Assembly: GCF_000497445.1 (NCBI RefSeq)
Contig: NZ_CM002285.1
Span: 5,212,719-5,246,124, forward strand
Source of the DNA: Streptomyces roseochromogenus subsp. oscitans DS 12.976
GTDB lineage: Bacteria > Actinomycetota > Actinomycetes > Streptomycetales > Streptomycetaceae
Direction: 5' to 3'
DNA: 33,406 nt
A program made the position numbers and the translations under genes. The notes below the pieces were generated by a model, which saw nothing but the letters and a program-made list of their open reading frames with translations, was not told where the DNA came from and did not search any database. Positions 1 through 12,238 of the stretch are shown here, one piece after another; positions within the stretch are counted from its first letter, which is position 1, and every line of letters starts with the position of its first letter.

Positions 1-248
1 CCGCCTCCGCCGGCCCCGGCCGCCCAGACCCTGATGGTCAGGACTTTCAGGAGGCCCGGGGCGCTGCCGGGAACCGTGAAGGTGACCTGGCCCGGAGACG
101 TGAAGGTGAACCGCTGGGGCGGTTGAGCCGCAGCGCTGTCAGCGCCCAGGATCGGCGGGAGCAGACCGCCCACCAGCGCTGCCACGCCTACGCCGACCCA
201 TCGTCCCCGGACCGCGTGTTTCTGCCGGTTCATCAATTTCCGCATCAT
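1..248 (-). CDS. Secreted Gly-rich protein, N-terminal part only
   Basis: The minus-strand frame stays open to the window edge, so only the first ~82 residues are visible. It begins MMRKLMNRQKHAVRGR, followed by a hydrophobic stretch (VGVGVAALVGGLLPPILG) and an Ala-rich end ADSAAAQ, which together look like a long Sec signal peptide. The mature part starts with FTFTSPGQVTFTVPGS and runs into a Gly-rich stretch (WAAGAGGGG) at the edge. That layout is known from actinobacterial surface proteins with a beta-type N-terminus and a Gly-rich body. A GGGGAGG ribosome site lies six bases before the first ATG. The two adjacent ATGs and a third at codon 6 leave the exact start open. Function is unknown. 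Confidence 0.7.
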   Translation of the reverse strand, partial: MMRKLMNRQKHAVRGRWVGVGVAALVGGLLPPILGADSAAAQPPQRFTFTSPGQVTFTVPGSAPGLLKVLTIRVWAAGAGGG

Positions 249-271
249 GCGGCGCCTCCCCTGGCTCGTAC

Positions 272-286
272 GTGCACTGCGTGCAC
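272..286. repeat. Doubled GTGCAC palindrome upstream of secreted protein gene
   Basis: GTGCAC occurs twice with a 3-bp gap (GTGCAC-TGC-GTGCAC), 24 bp before the start of the secreted Gly-rich protein gene. Each half is itself palindromic. The spot fits a promoter-proximal operator or a 5' UTR hairpin. No regulator can be named. Confidence 0.35.
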
Positions 287-350
287 TCCCATGGGGATTG
301 TTGGCGCGGCCGAACGACGCCAATGCTCCGAGGAGGGGTGTGAAAGAGCA

Positions 351-391
351 AACGAAGGGCGCCCGGTGGTGGTCACCGGGCGCCCTTCGTT
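351..391 (-). terminator. Hairpin terminator after serC
   Basis: A perfect 18-bp inverted repeat (arms 351-368 and 374-391, loop GTGGT) sits 17 bp past the serC stop codon. The arms are GC-rich with AACG/CGTT ends. It lies between serC and the next minus-strand gene, so it most likely ends the serC transcript. Confidence 0.85.
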
Positions 392-407
392 GTCGTGGAC
401 GAGACGA

Positions 408-5076
<4,669 letters not shown>

Positions 5077-5159
5077 GAGGGATTCGGCCCGTGACCGTCG
5101 CCGGCACTCGCACTGAGTACGTCGATGTAGGCGCTGGAAGAGAAACCGGGGGTGGTGAA

Positions 5160-5918
5160 GTGACGGCGGAGCACACCCGCTTGGCGGTCCTGTCCGACAT
5201 CCATGGTGTGCTGCCCGCCCTGGAGGCAGTCCTCGCAGAGCCCGAGGTGGCCGCCGCCGACCGGATCGTCCTCACCGGCGACATCACGGCAGGTCCCCAG
5301 CCGGCCGAGGTTCTGGACCTGTTGCGCTCGCAGGGCGAGAGGGTGCTGTGGCTGGCGGGGAACGCCGACCGTGAGCTGGTGGAGTACCGGCGCGGCGACC
5401 GGACGGAGATCCCCGACCCCATCGGCCCGTTCGCGGCCCGGGAACTCCGCGACGACCAGGTCGACTTCCTCTCCGGCCTGCCCCGCACGCTCACCCTGCG
5501 CGTCCGCGGCCTCGGCACGGTCCTGTTCTGCCATGCCACTCCGCGTGACGACGAGGAGCTGGTGCTGGTGGATTCCCGCCCCGACCGCTGGGCGGAGGTC
5601 TTCACCGGCCTCGACCCCGGCATCGGCACGGTCGTCTGCGGCCACACCCACATGCCCTACGTCCGCCTCGCGCACGGCCGCTTGGTGGTCAACCCGGGCA
5701 GCGTCGGCATGCCCTACGGCCGCCCCGGCGCCCACTGGTGTCTCCTCGGCCCCGGCGCCGACCTCCGCGTGACGCCGTACGACATACCGGCGGCAGTCGC
5801 CCGGCTCACCGCGGAATGCGCCTACCCGGACATCGCCGAGTGGGCCGGCTACTTCCTGCACGCCCGGGCGACGGACACGGAGGTGCTCGCGGCCTGGGGA
5901 CCGAAAGCCGGCTCATAA
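5160..5918 (+). CDS. YfcE-like metallophosphoesterase
   Basis: A calcineurin-like phosphoesterase of the small Metallophos_2 type, 252 residues. All metal-binding motifs are in order: LSDIHG near the N-terminus, LTGDIT, LAGNADREL, FCHATP, CGHTHMPY and then NPGSVGMP. Such enzymes cleave phosphodiesters with two metal ions; the substrate cannot be told from sequence. The frame is open far upstream into the preceding gene, but homology starts at the GTG at 5160, which has GGGGGTGG a few bases before it. The 83-bp gap to the oxidoreductase gene suggests co-transcription. The C-terminus carries a short Trp-containing tail with no known motif. Confidence 0.85.
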   Translation: MTAEHTRLAVLSDIHGVLPALEAVLAEPEVAAADRIVLTGDITAGPQPAEVLDLLRSQGERVLWLAGNADRELVEYRRGDRTEIPDPIGPFAARELRDDQVDFLSGLPRTLTLRVRGLGTVLFCHATPRDDEELVLVDSRPDRWAEVFTGLDPGIGTVVCGHTHMPYVRLAHGRLVVNPGSVGMPYGRPGAHWCLLGPGADLRVTPYDIPAAVARLTAECAYPDIAEWAGYFLHARATDTEVLAAWGPKAGS

Positions 5919-5925
5919 GGCAGCG

Positions 5926-5973
5926 CTCAGGTTCATAAGAGAAATCTCAGGTTCGAGTGAGTCTCTCAGGAAC
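5926..5973 (+). promoter_or_regulatory. Three CTCAGG direct repeats before the Pro/Lys peptide gene
   Basis: CTCAGGTTC (5926-5934), CTCAGGTTC (5946-5954) and CTCAGGAAC (5965-5973) repeat at 20- and 19-bp steps, about two helical turns. This places the sites on one DNA face. They lie 130-180 bp upstream of the peptide start. A response-regulator-type protein bound in tandem is one reading. No strong promoter was found; TAGGTT at 6034-6039 is a weak -10. Confidence 0.4.
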
Positions 5974-6104
5974 CGCCAAGGTATTCACAGCACCCCTTTG
6001 CCAATTTTGCCGTTCGGACTCTCCGGTGGCGTGTAGGTTCTTCGATGTCGGGAGCCGGACGCGGAATTCTCGAACACAAGAACCTCGAATCACTAGGAGT
6101 CGGA

Positions 6105-6236
6105 ATGAGCTTCAAGAAGCTTGCCCCGCTGCCCCCCAAGCCCAACAAGCAGCTTCCCCCGCCGCCGAAGCCGAAGCCGAAGAAGCACGCGCCGAAGCCG
6201 CCGCTGCCCAAGCCGTTCCCTGGCCAGGACCGCTGA
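6105..6236 (+). CDS. Pro/Lys-rich 43-residue peptide
   Basis: An ATG with a good ribosome site (AGGAG at 6095-6099) opens a 43-codon frame. The product has 16 Pro and 10 Lys, no Cys, Trp or Tyr, and no signal peptide. It contains a PPPP run (residues 18-21) and repeated KPKPKK-type blocks. It should be a stiff, strongly basic polyproline-II peptide. A hairpin terminator starts 20 bp after its stop, and an ABC exporter gene follows. It could be an exported peptide, a nucleic-acid or membrane binder, or a leader peptide whose PPPP stalls ribosomes. I recognise no family. That it is real rests on the ribosome site, the terminator and the sharp frame limits. Confidence 0.65.
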   Translation: MSFKKLAPLPPKPNKQLPPPPKPKPKKHAPKPPLPKPFPGQDR

Positions 6237-6256
6237 TCCGGCGCTGAGTCGAAAAA

Positions 6257-6285
6257 GGGCCGATGGTGCACCGTCGGCCCCTTTT
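6257..6285 (+). terminator. Terminator between Pro/Lys peptide and ABC exporter
   Basis: A hairpin with arms 6257-6266 and 6271-6280 (GGGCCGATGG / CCGTCGGCCC, one wobble pair, TGCA loop) is followed by CTTTT and preceded by a run of A. It is a textbook intrinsic terminator for the peptide transcript. If read-through is controlled, it could also act as an attenuator for the exporter gene. Confidence 0.85.
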
Positions 6286-6323
6286 GGTTGCAGTCAGGAT
6301 GGTGATTCAGAAGGGAACCCGTG

Positions 6324-8357
6324 ATGGGTGGACGGATGGACGAAGAGATGGATGAAGGGGGTGACGAATTCGAGTACGACACCCCCGCCATTCCAGCCCG
6401 TACCGCATTCCGCTGTTTCTGGCCGCTGACCAGAGGGCTCAGAAAGTGGCTGCTCGTCGTCTGGGTGTGCACGGTGCTCGCCGCGCTCGCCGAGACCGAG
6501 GCCATCCTGCTGTTCAGCGACCTCACCGACCACGCCCTGCAGAAGGGCTCGCTGGCCGCGTTCTGGAGCCCGGCGGGCACATGGCTGGGCATCGCCGTGG
6601 CCGGCGCGATCGTCGCCTACTGCGGCAACTCCCTCGCCGCCTGGGTGACCGAGCGGTTCGTGCTGCGGCTGCGCGAGCACGTCTTCGACCATGTCCAGCA
6701 GCTGCCCCCGCACTTCTTCCAGCGCCACCGCCAGGGCGATCTGCTCTCCCGGCTGACCAGCGACGTCGAGGCGATCGAGACGCTGGTCGTGTCCGGCCTG
6801 GTCGGCGCCGCCTCGGCCGCCTTCTCCGCGCTCTTCTACGCGGTCGCCGCGTTCTGGCTGCGCTGGGACCTGGCCGCCGCCACCTTCGTCCTCGCGCCGC
6901 TGTTCTGGCTGGCTGCCCGCCGCTTCTCCGGCTCCATCAAGGACGTCTCCCGCGCGGGCCGCGTCGCCGACGGCGCGATCACCTCCGTGGTGGAGGAGTC
7001 CCTCGGCAACATCGTGCTCACCCAGGCGTACGACCGCCGGGACGCCGAGCGGCGCCGCCTGCGCGAGGAGGCGTCCGCCTGGTTCCGCGCCTCGGTCCGC
7101 TCCACCCGCCTGAACGAGGCGTACGAGCAGCTCGTGCAGGTCATCGAGACGGTCTGCGTGCTCGCCGTGATCGGCATCGGCGCGTGGGAGATCTCCACCG
7201 GCCGGATGAGCCTCGGCCAGCTCCTCGCCTTCGCCGCCTTCCTCGGCTACCTCTATCCGCCGGTGCGCGGCCTCGCCCAGCTGGGCCTCACCGTCACCGC
7301 CGCCACGGCCGGCGCCGAGCGGCTCATCGAGATCCTGGACGTCCGCCCCTCGGTCACCGATCCCGGGCGCCCTTCCGACACCGGCCGCCCGGACGGCACG
7401 GTGGAGGTCCGCGGCGTCACCTTCCGCTACCCGGGCGCCGGGAAGACCGCCCTCGAAAACCTCTCCTTCACCGTCAGCCCCGGCGAACTGGTGATCGTCA
7501 CCGGCCCGAGCGGCGCCGGCAAGTCCACCGTCTCCAAGCTCCTGCTCCGCTTCTACGACCCGGACGCCGGTGAAGTCCTCCTGGACGGTGTACCCCTGCG
7601 GGACTTCCCACTGGCCCGTCTGCGTGAGTACGTCACACTGCTACCCCAGGAAACCCTGGTGCTGCACGACACAGTGCGCGCCAACATCGCCTGCGGCCGG
7701 CCCGGCGCCAGCGACCGGGCGATCGAGCAGGCGGCGCGGGCGGCCGACGCCCACGACTTCATCGTCCGCCTCCCCGACGGCTACGACACCAAGGTGGACC
7801 CCAACTCGGCCCGCCTGTCCGGCGGTCAGCTCCAGCGCCTGGCCATCGCCCGCGCGATCCTGCGCGACGCCCCCGTCCTGGTCCTGGACGAGCCGACGAC
7901 CGGCCTGGACGCGATGGCCGCCCGCCGCGTCGTCAAACCCCTGCGCCGTCTGATGACGGGCCGTACGACGATCATGATCACCCACGATCTCAACCTCGCC
8001 CCCGACGCCGACCGCATCCTCGTCGTGGACCGGGGCCGGATCGTGGAGACCGGCCGCCATGACGAACTCCTCGCCCGGGGCGGCGCGTACGCACGGCTGT
8101 ACCGCTCGCAGAACAACGCCGTGATGGACACGGGCGAGCTGCGCATGCCGCTGTGGGAGGAGACGCCGGCGCCGGTCCCGGCACCCGCGTACGACCACGG
8201 ACCGGGATGCGAGCCGTACCCGCCCGCGGGGACCTGGGCCGGGCCCGCCTGCGAGTCTTCCCGTCAGCCCGCCTCCGAGTCCTACGGAGAGGTGCCCTCG
8301 TACCTCCCCGACGGCCGCCCCCTGTTCCGTGACGAGGAGGCCTGGCCGGCGATCTGA
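6324..8357 (+). CDS. One-piece ABC exporter (TMD-NBD)
   Basis: A homodimer-forming ABC exporter of about 677 residues. The N-terminal half has around six membrane segments (from WLLVVWVCTVLAALAE to the LLAFAAFLGYLYPP region) with the exporter coupling-helix pattern. The ATPase half has Walker A GPSGAGKST, Q-loop LLPQETLV, signature LSGGQLQR, Walker B VLVLDEPTTGLD and H-loop ITHD, all intact. A ~75-residue Pro-rich tail follows. There is no C39 peptidase domain, so any peptide cargo would not be leader-cleaved by it. AAGGGA at 6311-6316 favours ATG 6324; GTG 6321 and ATG 6336 are alternatives. The terminated Pro/Lys peptide gene just upstream is the most tempting partner. Lipid or drug export is equally possible. 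Confidence 0.9.
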   Translation: MGGRMDEEMDEGGDEFEYDTPAIPARTAFRCFWPLTRGLRKWLLVVWVCTVLAALAETEAILLFSDLTDHALQKGSLAAFWSPAGTWLGIAVAGAIVAYCGNSLAAWVTERFVLRLREHVFDHVQQLPPHFFQRHRQGDLLSRLTSDVEAIETLVVSGLVGAASAAFSALFYAVAAFWLRWDLAAATFVLAPLFWLAARRFSGSIKDVSRAGRVADGAITSVVEESLGNIVLTQAYDRRDAERRRLREEASAWFRASVRSTRLNEAYEQLVQVIETVCVLAVIGIGAWEISTGRMSLGQLLAFAAFLGYLYPPVRGLAQLGLTVTAATAGAERLIEILDVRPSVTDPGRPSDTGRPDGTVEVRGVTFRYPGAGKTALENLSFTVSPGELVIVTGPSGAGKSTVSKLLLRFYDPDAGEVLLDGVPLRDFPLARLREYVTLLPQETLVLHDTVRANIACGRPGASDRAIEQAARAADAHDFIVRLPDGYDTKVDPNSARLSGGQLQRLAIARAILRDAPVLVLDEPTTGLDAMAARRVVKPLRRLMTGRTTIMITHDLNLAPDADRILVVDRGRIVETGRHDELLARGGAYARLYRSQNNAVMDTGELRMPLWEETPAPVPAPAYDHGPGCEPYPPAGTWAGPACESSRQPASESYGEVPSYLPDGRPLFRDEEAWPAI

Positions 8358-8387
8358 TCCCACCATGCGGGACAGTTGCTTAAAGGG

Positions 8388-8432
8388 TTCACGGTCCTGT
8401 CGAAGTCCATTACCCTGGACCTGGTAGTCCAT
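8388..8432 (+). promoter_or_regulatory. Promoter and operator-like repeats of EamA gene
   Basis: TTCACG (8388-8393) and TACCCT (8411-8416) are exactly 17 bp apart, with a start expected near 8423, a short leader before ATG 8437. GTCCAT occurs at 8405-8410 and 8427-8432, and TACC (8411-8414) faces GGTA (8423-8426). These repeats flank the -10 box, where a repressor or a MocR-like activator could bind. The regulator is not identified. Confidence 0.5.
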
Positions 8433-8436
8433 CGAG

Positions 8437-9408
8437 ATGAACGAACCCGATCAAGCACCAGGACCGCCCGTGACCGCCACTCCCACCTCCAGCACCGCCA
8501 CGCAGCCCCAGGTCACGCCCGCAGAAGGGCACCACCGCCTCGACTCACTCGGTCCCGTGGGCCTGGTGCTGGCCGGCGGTATCTCGGTCCAGTTCGGCGG
8601 CGCCCTCGCGGTGACCCTGATACCCCGGGCCGGCGCCCTGGGTGTTGTCACCCTCCGCCTCCTCGCGGCGGCTGTGGTCCTCCTCCTGTTCTGCCGACCC
8701 CGGCTGCGCGGCCACTCGCGCGCCGACTGGGGCACGGTGCTCGCCTTCGGTGTCGCGATGGGCGCGATGAACGGCCTCTTCTACTCGGCGGTAGCCCGTA
8801 TCCCGCTGGGCCCGGCGGTCACCCTGGAGGTCCTCGGCCCGCTGGCCCTGTCCGTCCTGGCCTCCCGCCGTGCGATCAACGCGGTGTGGGCGGGCCTGGC
8901 CCTGCTCGGGGTCTTCCTGCTGGGCGGCGGAGGCTTCGGCGACCTCGACCCCACAGGTGTCGCATTCGCCCTGGGTGCAGGGGCCATGTGGGCGGTCTAC
9001 ATACTCTTCAGCGCCCGTACGGGCCGCCGCTTCCCGCAGGCGGACGGCCTGGCCCTCGCCATGGGGGTGGCGGCGCTGCTGTTCCTCCCCATCGGCATGG
9101 CCTCGGCAGGCACCCGCCTCCTGAACCCCACCACCCTCGCCCTCGGTTCGGCGGTGGCCCTGCTCTCCTCGGTCCTGCCCTACACCCTTGAACTCCTCGC
9201 CCTGCGCCGCCTCCCCGCTTCCACCTTCGCCATCCTGATGAGCCTCGAACCGGCGCTGGCGGCAACGGCCGGCTTCCTCGTCCTCGGCCAGTCCCTGTCC
9301 CCGACGGAGGCCGCCGCGATCGCCCTGGTCATCGCGGCCAGCATCGGCGCGGTACGCACCCAGGTGGGCCGAGGCAAGGCCCGGGTGGAACCGACACCGG
9401 AGGCCTGA
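8437..9408 (+). CDS. EamA (DMT) family transporter, RhtA-like
   Basis: An inner-membrane protein of 323 residues with about ten hydrophobic helices in two EamA repeats. The first contains VTLRLLAAAVVLLLFCRP and FGVAMGAMNGLFYSAVARIPLGPAVTLE (shown here only as landmarks), the second AMWAVYILFSARTGRR and ALRRLPASTFAILMSLEPALAA. The SLEPALAA / PLGPAVTLE pair is typical of the RhtA-like threonine/homoserine exporter branch, so amino-acid or metabolite efflux is the best guess. A ~35-residue Thr/Ser/Pro-rich cytosolic N-terminus precedes the first helix. The ribosome site is weak. It has its own promoter and ends just before the malic-enzyme relic. Confidence 0.85.
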   Translation: MNEPDQAPGPPVTATPTSSTATQPQVTPAEGHHRLDSLGPVGLVLAGGISVQFGGALAVTLIPRAGALGVVTLRLLAAAVVLLLFCRPRLRGHSRADWGTVLAFGVAMGAMNGLFYSAVARIPLGPAVTLEVLGPLALSVLASRRAINAVWAGLALLGVFLLGGGGFGDLDPTGVAFALGAGAMWAVYILFSARTGRRFPQADGLALAMGVAALLFLPIGMASAGTRLLNPTTLALGSAVALLSSVLPYTLELLALRRLPASTFAILMSLEPALAATAGFLVLGQSLSPTEAAAIALVIAASIGAVRTQVGRGKARVEPTPEA

Positions 9409-9413
9409 CGCCA

Positions 9414-9712
9414 GACATTCAGGGCGCGGGCGCAGTCGATCTCGCCGCCGTGCTGTCGGGTGTGGGCGCCGCCGGTGTGCCGCTGCCCGAGCACCGGATC
9501 GTGGTCTTCGGCACGGGCACGGCCGGTACCGGCGTCGCCGACCCGATACGGGACGCCCCGGTGACCGAAGGTCTCACCACCAAACAGGCCACTGTGCGCT
9601 TCTGATGCGTCGGCCGGTAAGGGCTGCCCACCACCGGGGCGACAAGCTCCGTGACCTCCAGCAGTTCTACGCCCGCCCCGCCGAGGCCGACGGCTGGTTC
9701 CACGACGACGGC
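9414..9712 (+). pseudogene. Relic of a malic/malolactic enzyme gene
   Basis: Reading from 9414 gives DIQGAGAVDLAAVLSGVGAA, then RIVVFGTGTAGTGVADPI and a tail ending ATVRF. This is the NAD-binding domain of NAD malic enzyme (family: DIQGTGA, GAGSAGVGIA, RFW-V-D). The frame then meets TGA (9603-9605) where Trp is expected, continues as CVGR, and hits TAA (9618-9620). After a frameshift, 9641-9712 reads [19 protein letters not shown], the next conserved block (LRDFQ-YARPA). Only ~90 codons of the middle remain, with no N- or C-terminal parts. This fills the 359-bp gap before the acyl-CoA operon. Confidence 0.85.
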
Positions 9713-9723
9713 CCAAATTAATG

Positions 9724-9761
9724 CAAGCACGCTTGATTGTTTCTGTCCCCGCTGCCATGCT
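9724..9761 (+). promoter_or_regulatory. Predicted TetR operator and promoter of acyl-CoA operon
   Basis: A palindrome CAAGC-AC-GCTTG (9724-9735) sits in an AT-rich patch unlike its surroundings. TTGATT (9733-9738), overlapping its right arm, and CATGCT (9756-9761) are 17 bp apart. That puts transcription start at or next to ATG 9768, a leaderless start that fits the missing Shine-Dalgarno. CAAGC/GCTTG palindromes are typical of TetR repressors of fatty-acid-type catabolism. The TetR gene ending this operon is the likely partner. Confidence 0.6.
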
Positions 9762-9767
9762 CCCCCC

Positions 9768-10562
9768 ATGGCCGACCCGACGCCCGTCATCGACGACCTG
9801 CGTGCCGAGAGCGAGGAACTCGCCCTGCTCGTGGCTGAGTTGAGCCCCGAGCAGTGGGCGCTGCCCACCCCCGCGCCCGGCTGGACCGTAGCCCACCAGA
9901 TCGCGCACCTCGCCTGGACCGACCGCTCGGCTCTGCTCGCCGTCACCGACGCGGACGCCTTCCGGGCGCTGGTCGAGAAGGCGCTCACCGCCCCCGACTC
10001 GTTCGTGGACGAGGGCGCGGCGGACGGCGCCCGGCTCGCGCCGGCCGAGCTGCTGCGGACATGGCGCGAAGGACGCGAGGCCCTCGACCGGGTGCTGCGT
10101 GCCGCGCCGCCCGGCGCCCGTTTTCCCTGGTACGGCCCGCCCATGTCTGCCGCCTCCATGGCCACCGCCCGCCTTATGGAGACCTGGGCTCACGGCTTGG
10201 ACATCGCCGACGCGCTGAATGTGGTCCGCGCACCCACCGACCGGCTCAAGCATGTGGCCCGGCTCGGGGTCCGTACCCGCGACTTCGCCTACACCGTCCA
10301 CGGGAGCACACCCCCCGCAGAAGAGTTCCGTGTGGAACTCACATCTCCCACCGGCGAGTTGTGGGCATACGGCCCCGAAGGCGCCGCGCAGCGCGTCACC
10401 GGCCCCGCCCTTGACTTCTGCCTCCTCGTCACCCAGCGCGCCCACCGCGCCGACCTCGCCCTGACCGCCGTCGGCCCCGACGCCGACCACTGGCTGGACA
10501 TCGCGCAGGCCTTCGCGGGGCCGCCCGGCACCGGCCGCGCGCCGCAGGGGGCCGAGCGGTGA
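9768..10562 (+). CDS. TIGR03084 family metal-binding protein (DinB/MDMPI fold)
   Basis: A 264-residue protein of the DinB/mycothiol-dependent maleylpyruvate isomerase fold. The N-terminal [18 protein letters not shown] and the later [17 protein letters not shown] carry the spaced His residues that bind metal in this fold. Members labelled TIGR03084 often sit beside AtuA-type and acyl-CoA carboxylase genes, as here; their reaction is not known to me. A mycothiol-dependent step or thiol transfer is a reasonable inference. The frame is open upstream, but ATG 9768 matches family starts and the predicted leaderless promoter. Its TGA overlaps the next gene's GTG, so the two are translationally coupled. 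Confidence 0.8.
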   Translation: MADPTPVIDDLRAESEELALLVAELSPEQWALPTPAPGWTVAHQIAHLAWTDRSALLAVTDADAFRALVEKALTAPDSFVDEGAADGARLAPAELLRTWREGREALDRVLRAAPPGARFPWYGPPMSAASMATARLMETWAHGLDIADALNVVRAPTDRLKHVARLGVRTRDFAYTVHGSTPPAEEFRVELTSPTGELWAYGPEGAAQRVTGPALDFCLLVTQRAHRADLALTAVGPDADHWLDIAQAFAGPPGTGRAPQGAER

Positions 10563-12238
10563 AGGCGGCCCTGCGCATCGGCAACTTCTCCGGCTTCTAC
10601 GGCGACCGCGCAGGCGCCCTGCGCGAGATGCTCACCGGTGGCGAACTCGATGTCCTCACCGGCGACTACCTCGCCGAACTCACCATGCTGATCCTCGCCC
10701 GTGACCGCCTGAAGGACCTTTCCGCCGGATACGCCCGCACCTTCCTGCGCCAGCTGGAGGACTGCCTCGGCCTCGCGCACGAGCGTGGGGTGAACATCGT
10801 CACCAACGCCGGAGGGCTCAATCCCGCCGGACTGGCCACCCGGGTCAGGGAGTTGGCCGACCGGCTCGGCATCCCGGTCAATGTCGCGCACGTCGAGGGC
10901 GACGACCTCACCGCCACCCATCCCGGCGCGCTCGCCGCCCACGCCTACCTCGGCGGCTTCGGCATCGCCGAGTGCCTGCGCGCCGGCGCGGACGTCGTCG
11001 TCACCGGGCGTGTGACCGACGCGGCCCTCGTCACCGGCCCGGCCGCCGCCCACTTCGGCTGGCGGACAGGGGAGTACGACCGGCTCGCGGGCGCCGTCGT
11101 CGCCGGACATGTGCTGGAGTGCGGGACGCAGGCCACCGGCGGGAACTACGCGTTCTTCCGGGAGGGCGACGTACGCCGCCCCGGTTTCCCGCTCGCCGAG
11201 ATCCACGCCGACGGCAGCAGCGTCATCACCAAGCATCCCGGCACCGGCGGCATGGTCGACGTCGGCACGGTCACCGCGCAGCTGCTCTACGAGACCGGCG
11301 GCGGCCGGTACGCCGGGCCCGACGTCACCGCCCGGCTGGACACCGTACGGCTGAGCCAGGACGGGCCGGACCGGGTGCGGATCGAGGGGGTGCGCGGCGA
11401 GGCGCCGCCGCCGACGCTCAAGGTCGGCCTCAACCGGCTCGGCGGCTTCCGGGGCGAGGTCGCCTTCGTCCTCACCGGACTCGACATCGAGGCCAAGGCC
11501 GAACTGGTGCAGGCGCAGCTCTCCGACGCGCTCGCCAAGCCGCCGCCCGCAGAGGCGCGTTGGGAGCTGGTCCGCACCGACCGGGCCGATGCCGGCACCG
11601 AGGAGACCGCGAGCGCCGTGCTGCGGCTCGTCGTACGGGACGCGGACGAACGGGTCGTCGGGCGCGCGCTGAGCGGAGCGGCCGTGGAGCTGGCGCTGGC
11701 CAGCTACCCGGGCTTCCATATGCTGTCCCCACCGGGAAAGGGCGCCCCCTATGGGGTCTTCGAGGATGTGTACGTCCCCCATGGCGCCGTAGACCATATG
11801 GCCGTCCTCCACGACGGACGCCGTATCCCTATGGCGCCGCCCCAGGACACCCGGCCCCTGGACGCCGTACCGGAACCGGCCCTCCCGGACCCGCTCCCCT
11901 CCGGCCCGGCCCGGCGCGCGCCCCTCGGGCTGGTCGCCGGGGCCCGCAGCGGGGACAAGGGCGGGAACGCCAACGTCGGCGTGTGGGCCCGCACCGACGA
12001 GGCCTGGCGGTGGCTCTCGCACGCGCTGACCGCCGAAAGGTTCCGGCAGCTGATCCCCGAGAGCCGGGACCTGCCCGTCACCCGGCACCTGCTGCCGAAC
12101 CTGCGCGCGGTCAACTTCGTCGTCGAGGGCATCCTCGGCGCGGGCGTCGCCGCGCAGGCCCGCTTCGACCCGCAGGCCAAGGCCCTCGGCGAATGGCTGC
12201 GCTCCCGCCACCTGGACATCCCGGAGGCCCTGCTGTGA
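10559..12238 (+). CDS. AtuA family protein (acyclic terpene utilisation, DUF1446)
   Basis: A 559-residue protein of the DUF1446/AtuA family. Visible family features are the N-terminal [33 protein letters not shown] and the C-terminal [17 protein letters not shown]. AtuA is needed for citronellol/geraniol breakdown in Pseudomonas but has no firmly known reaction. GTG start at 10559 overlaps the stop of the preceding gene (GTGA), and its own stop overlaps the next start in the same way. Full length, with no damage seen. Confidence 0.88.
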   Translation: MKAALRIGNFSGFYGDRAGALREMLTGGELDVLTGDYLAELTMLILARDRLKDLSAGYARTFLRQLEDCLGLAHERGVNIVTNAGGLNPAGLATRVRELADRLGIPVNVAHVEGDDLTATHPGALAAHAYLGGFGIAECLRAGADVVVTGRVTDAALVTGPAAAHFGWRTGEYDRLAGAVVAGHVLECGTQATGGNYAFFREGDVRRPGFPLAEIHADGSSVITKHPGTGGMVDVGTVTAQLLYETGGGRYAGPDVTARLDTVRLSQDGPDRVRIEGVRGEAPPPTLKVGLNRLGGFRGEVAFVLTGLDIEAKAELVQAQLSDALAKPPPAEARWELVRTDRADAGTEETASAVLRLVVRDADERVVGRALSGAAVELALASYPGFHMLSPPGKGAPYGVFEDVYVPHGAVDHMAVLHDGRRIPMAPPQDTRPLDAVPEPALPDPLPSGPARRAPLGLVAGARSGDKGGNANVGVWARTDEAWRWLSHALTAERFRQLIPESRDLPVTRHLLPNLRAVNFVVEGILGAGVAAQARFDPQAKALGEWLRSRHLDIPEALL

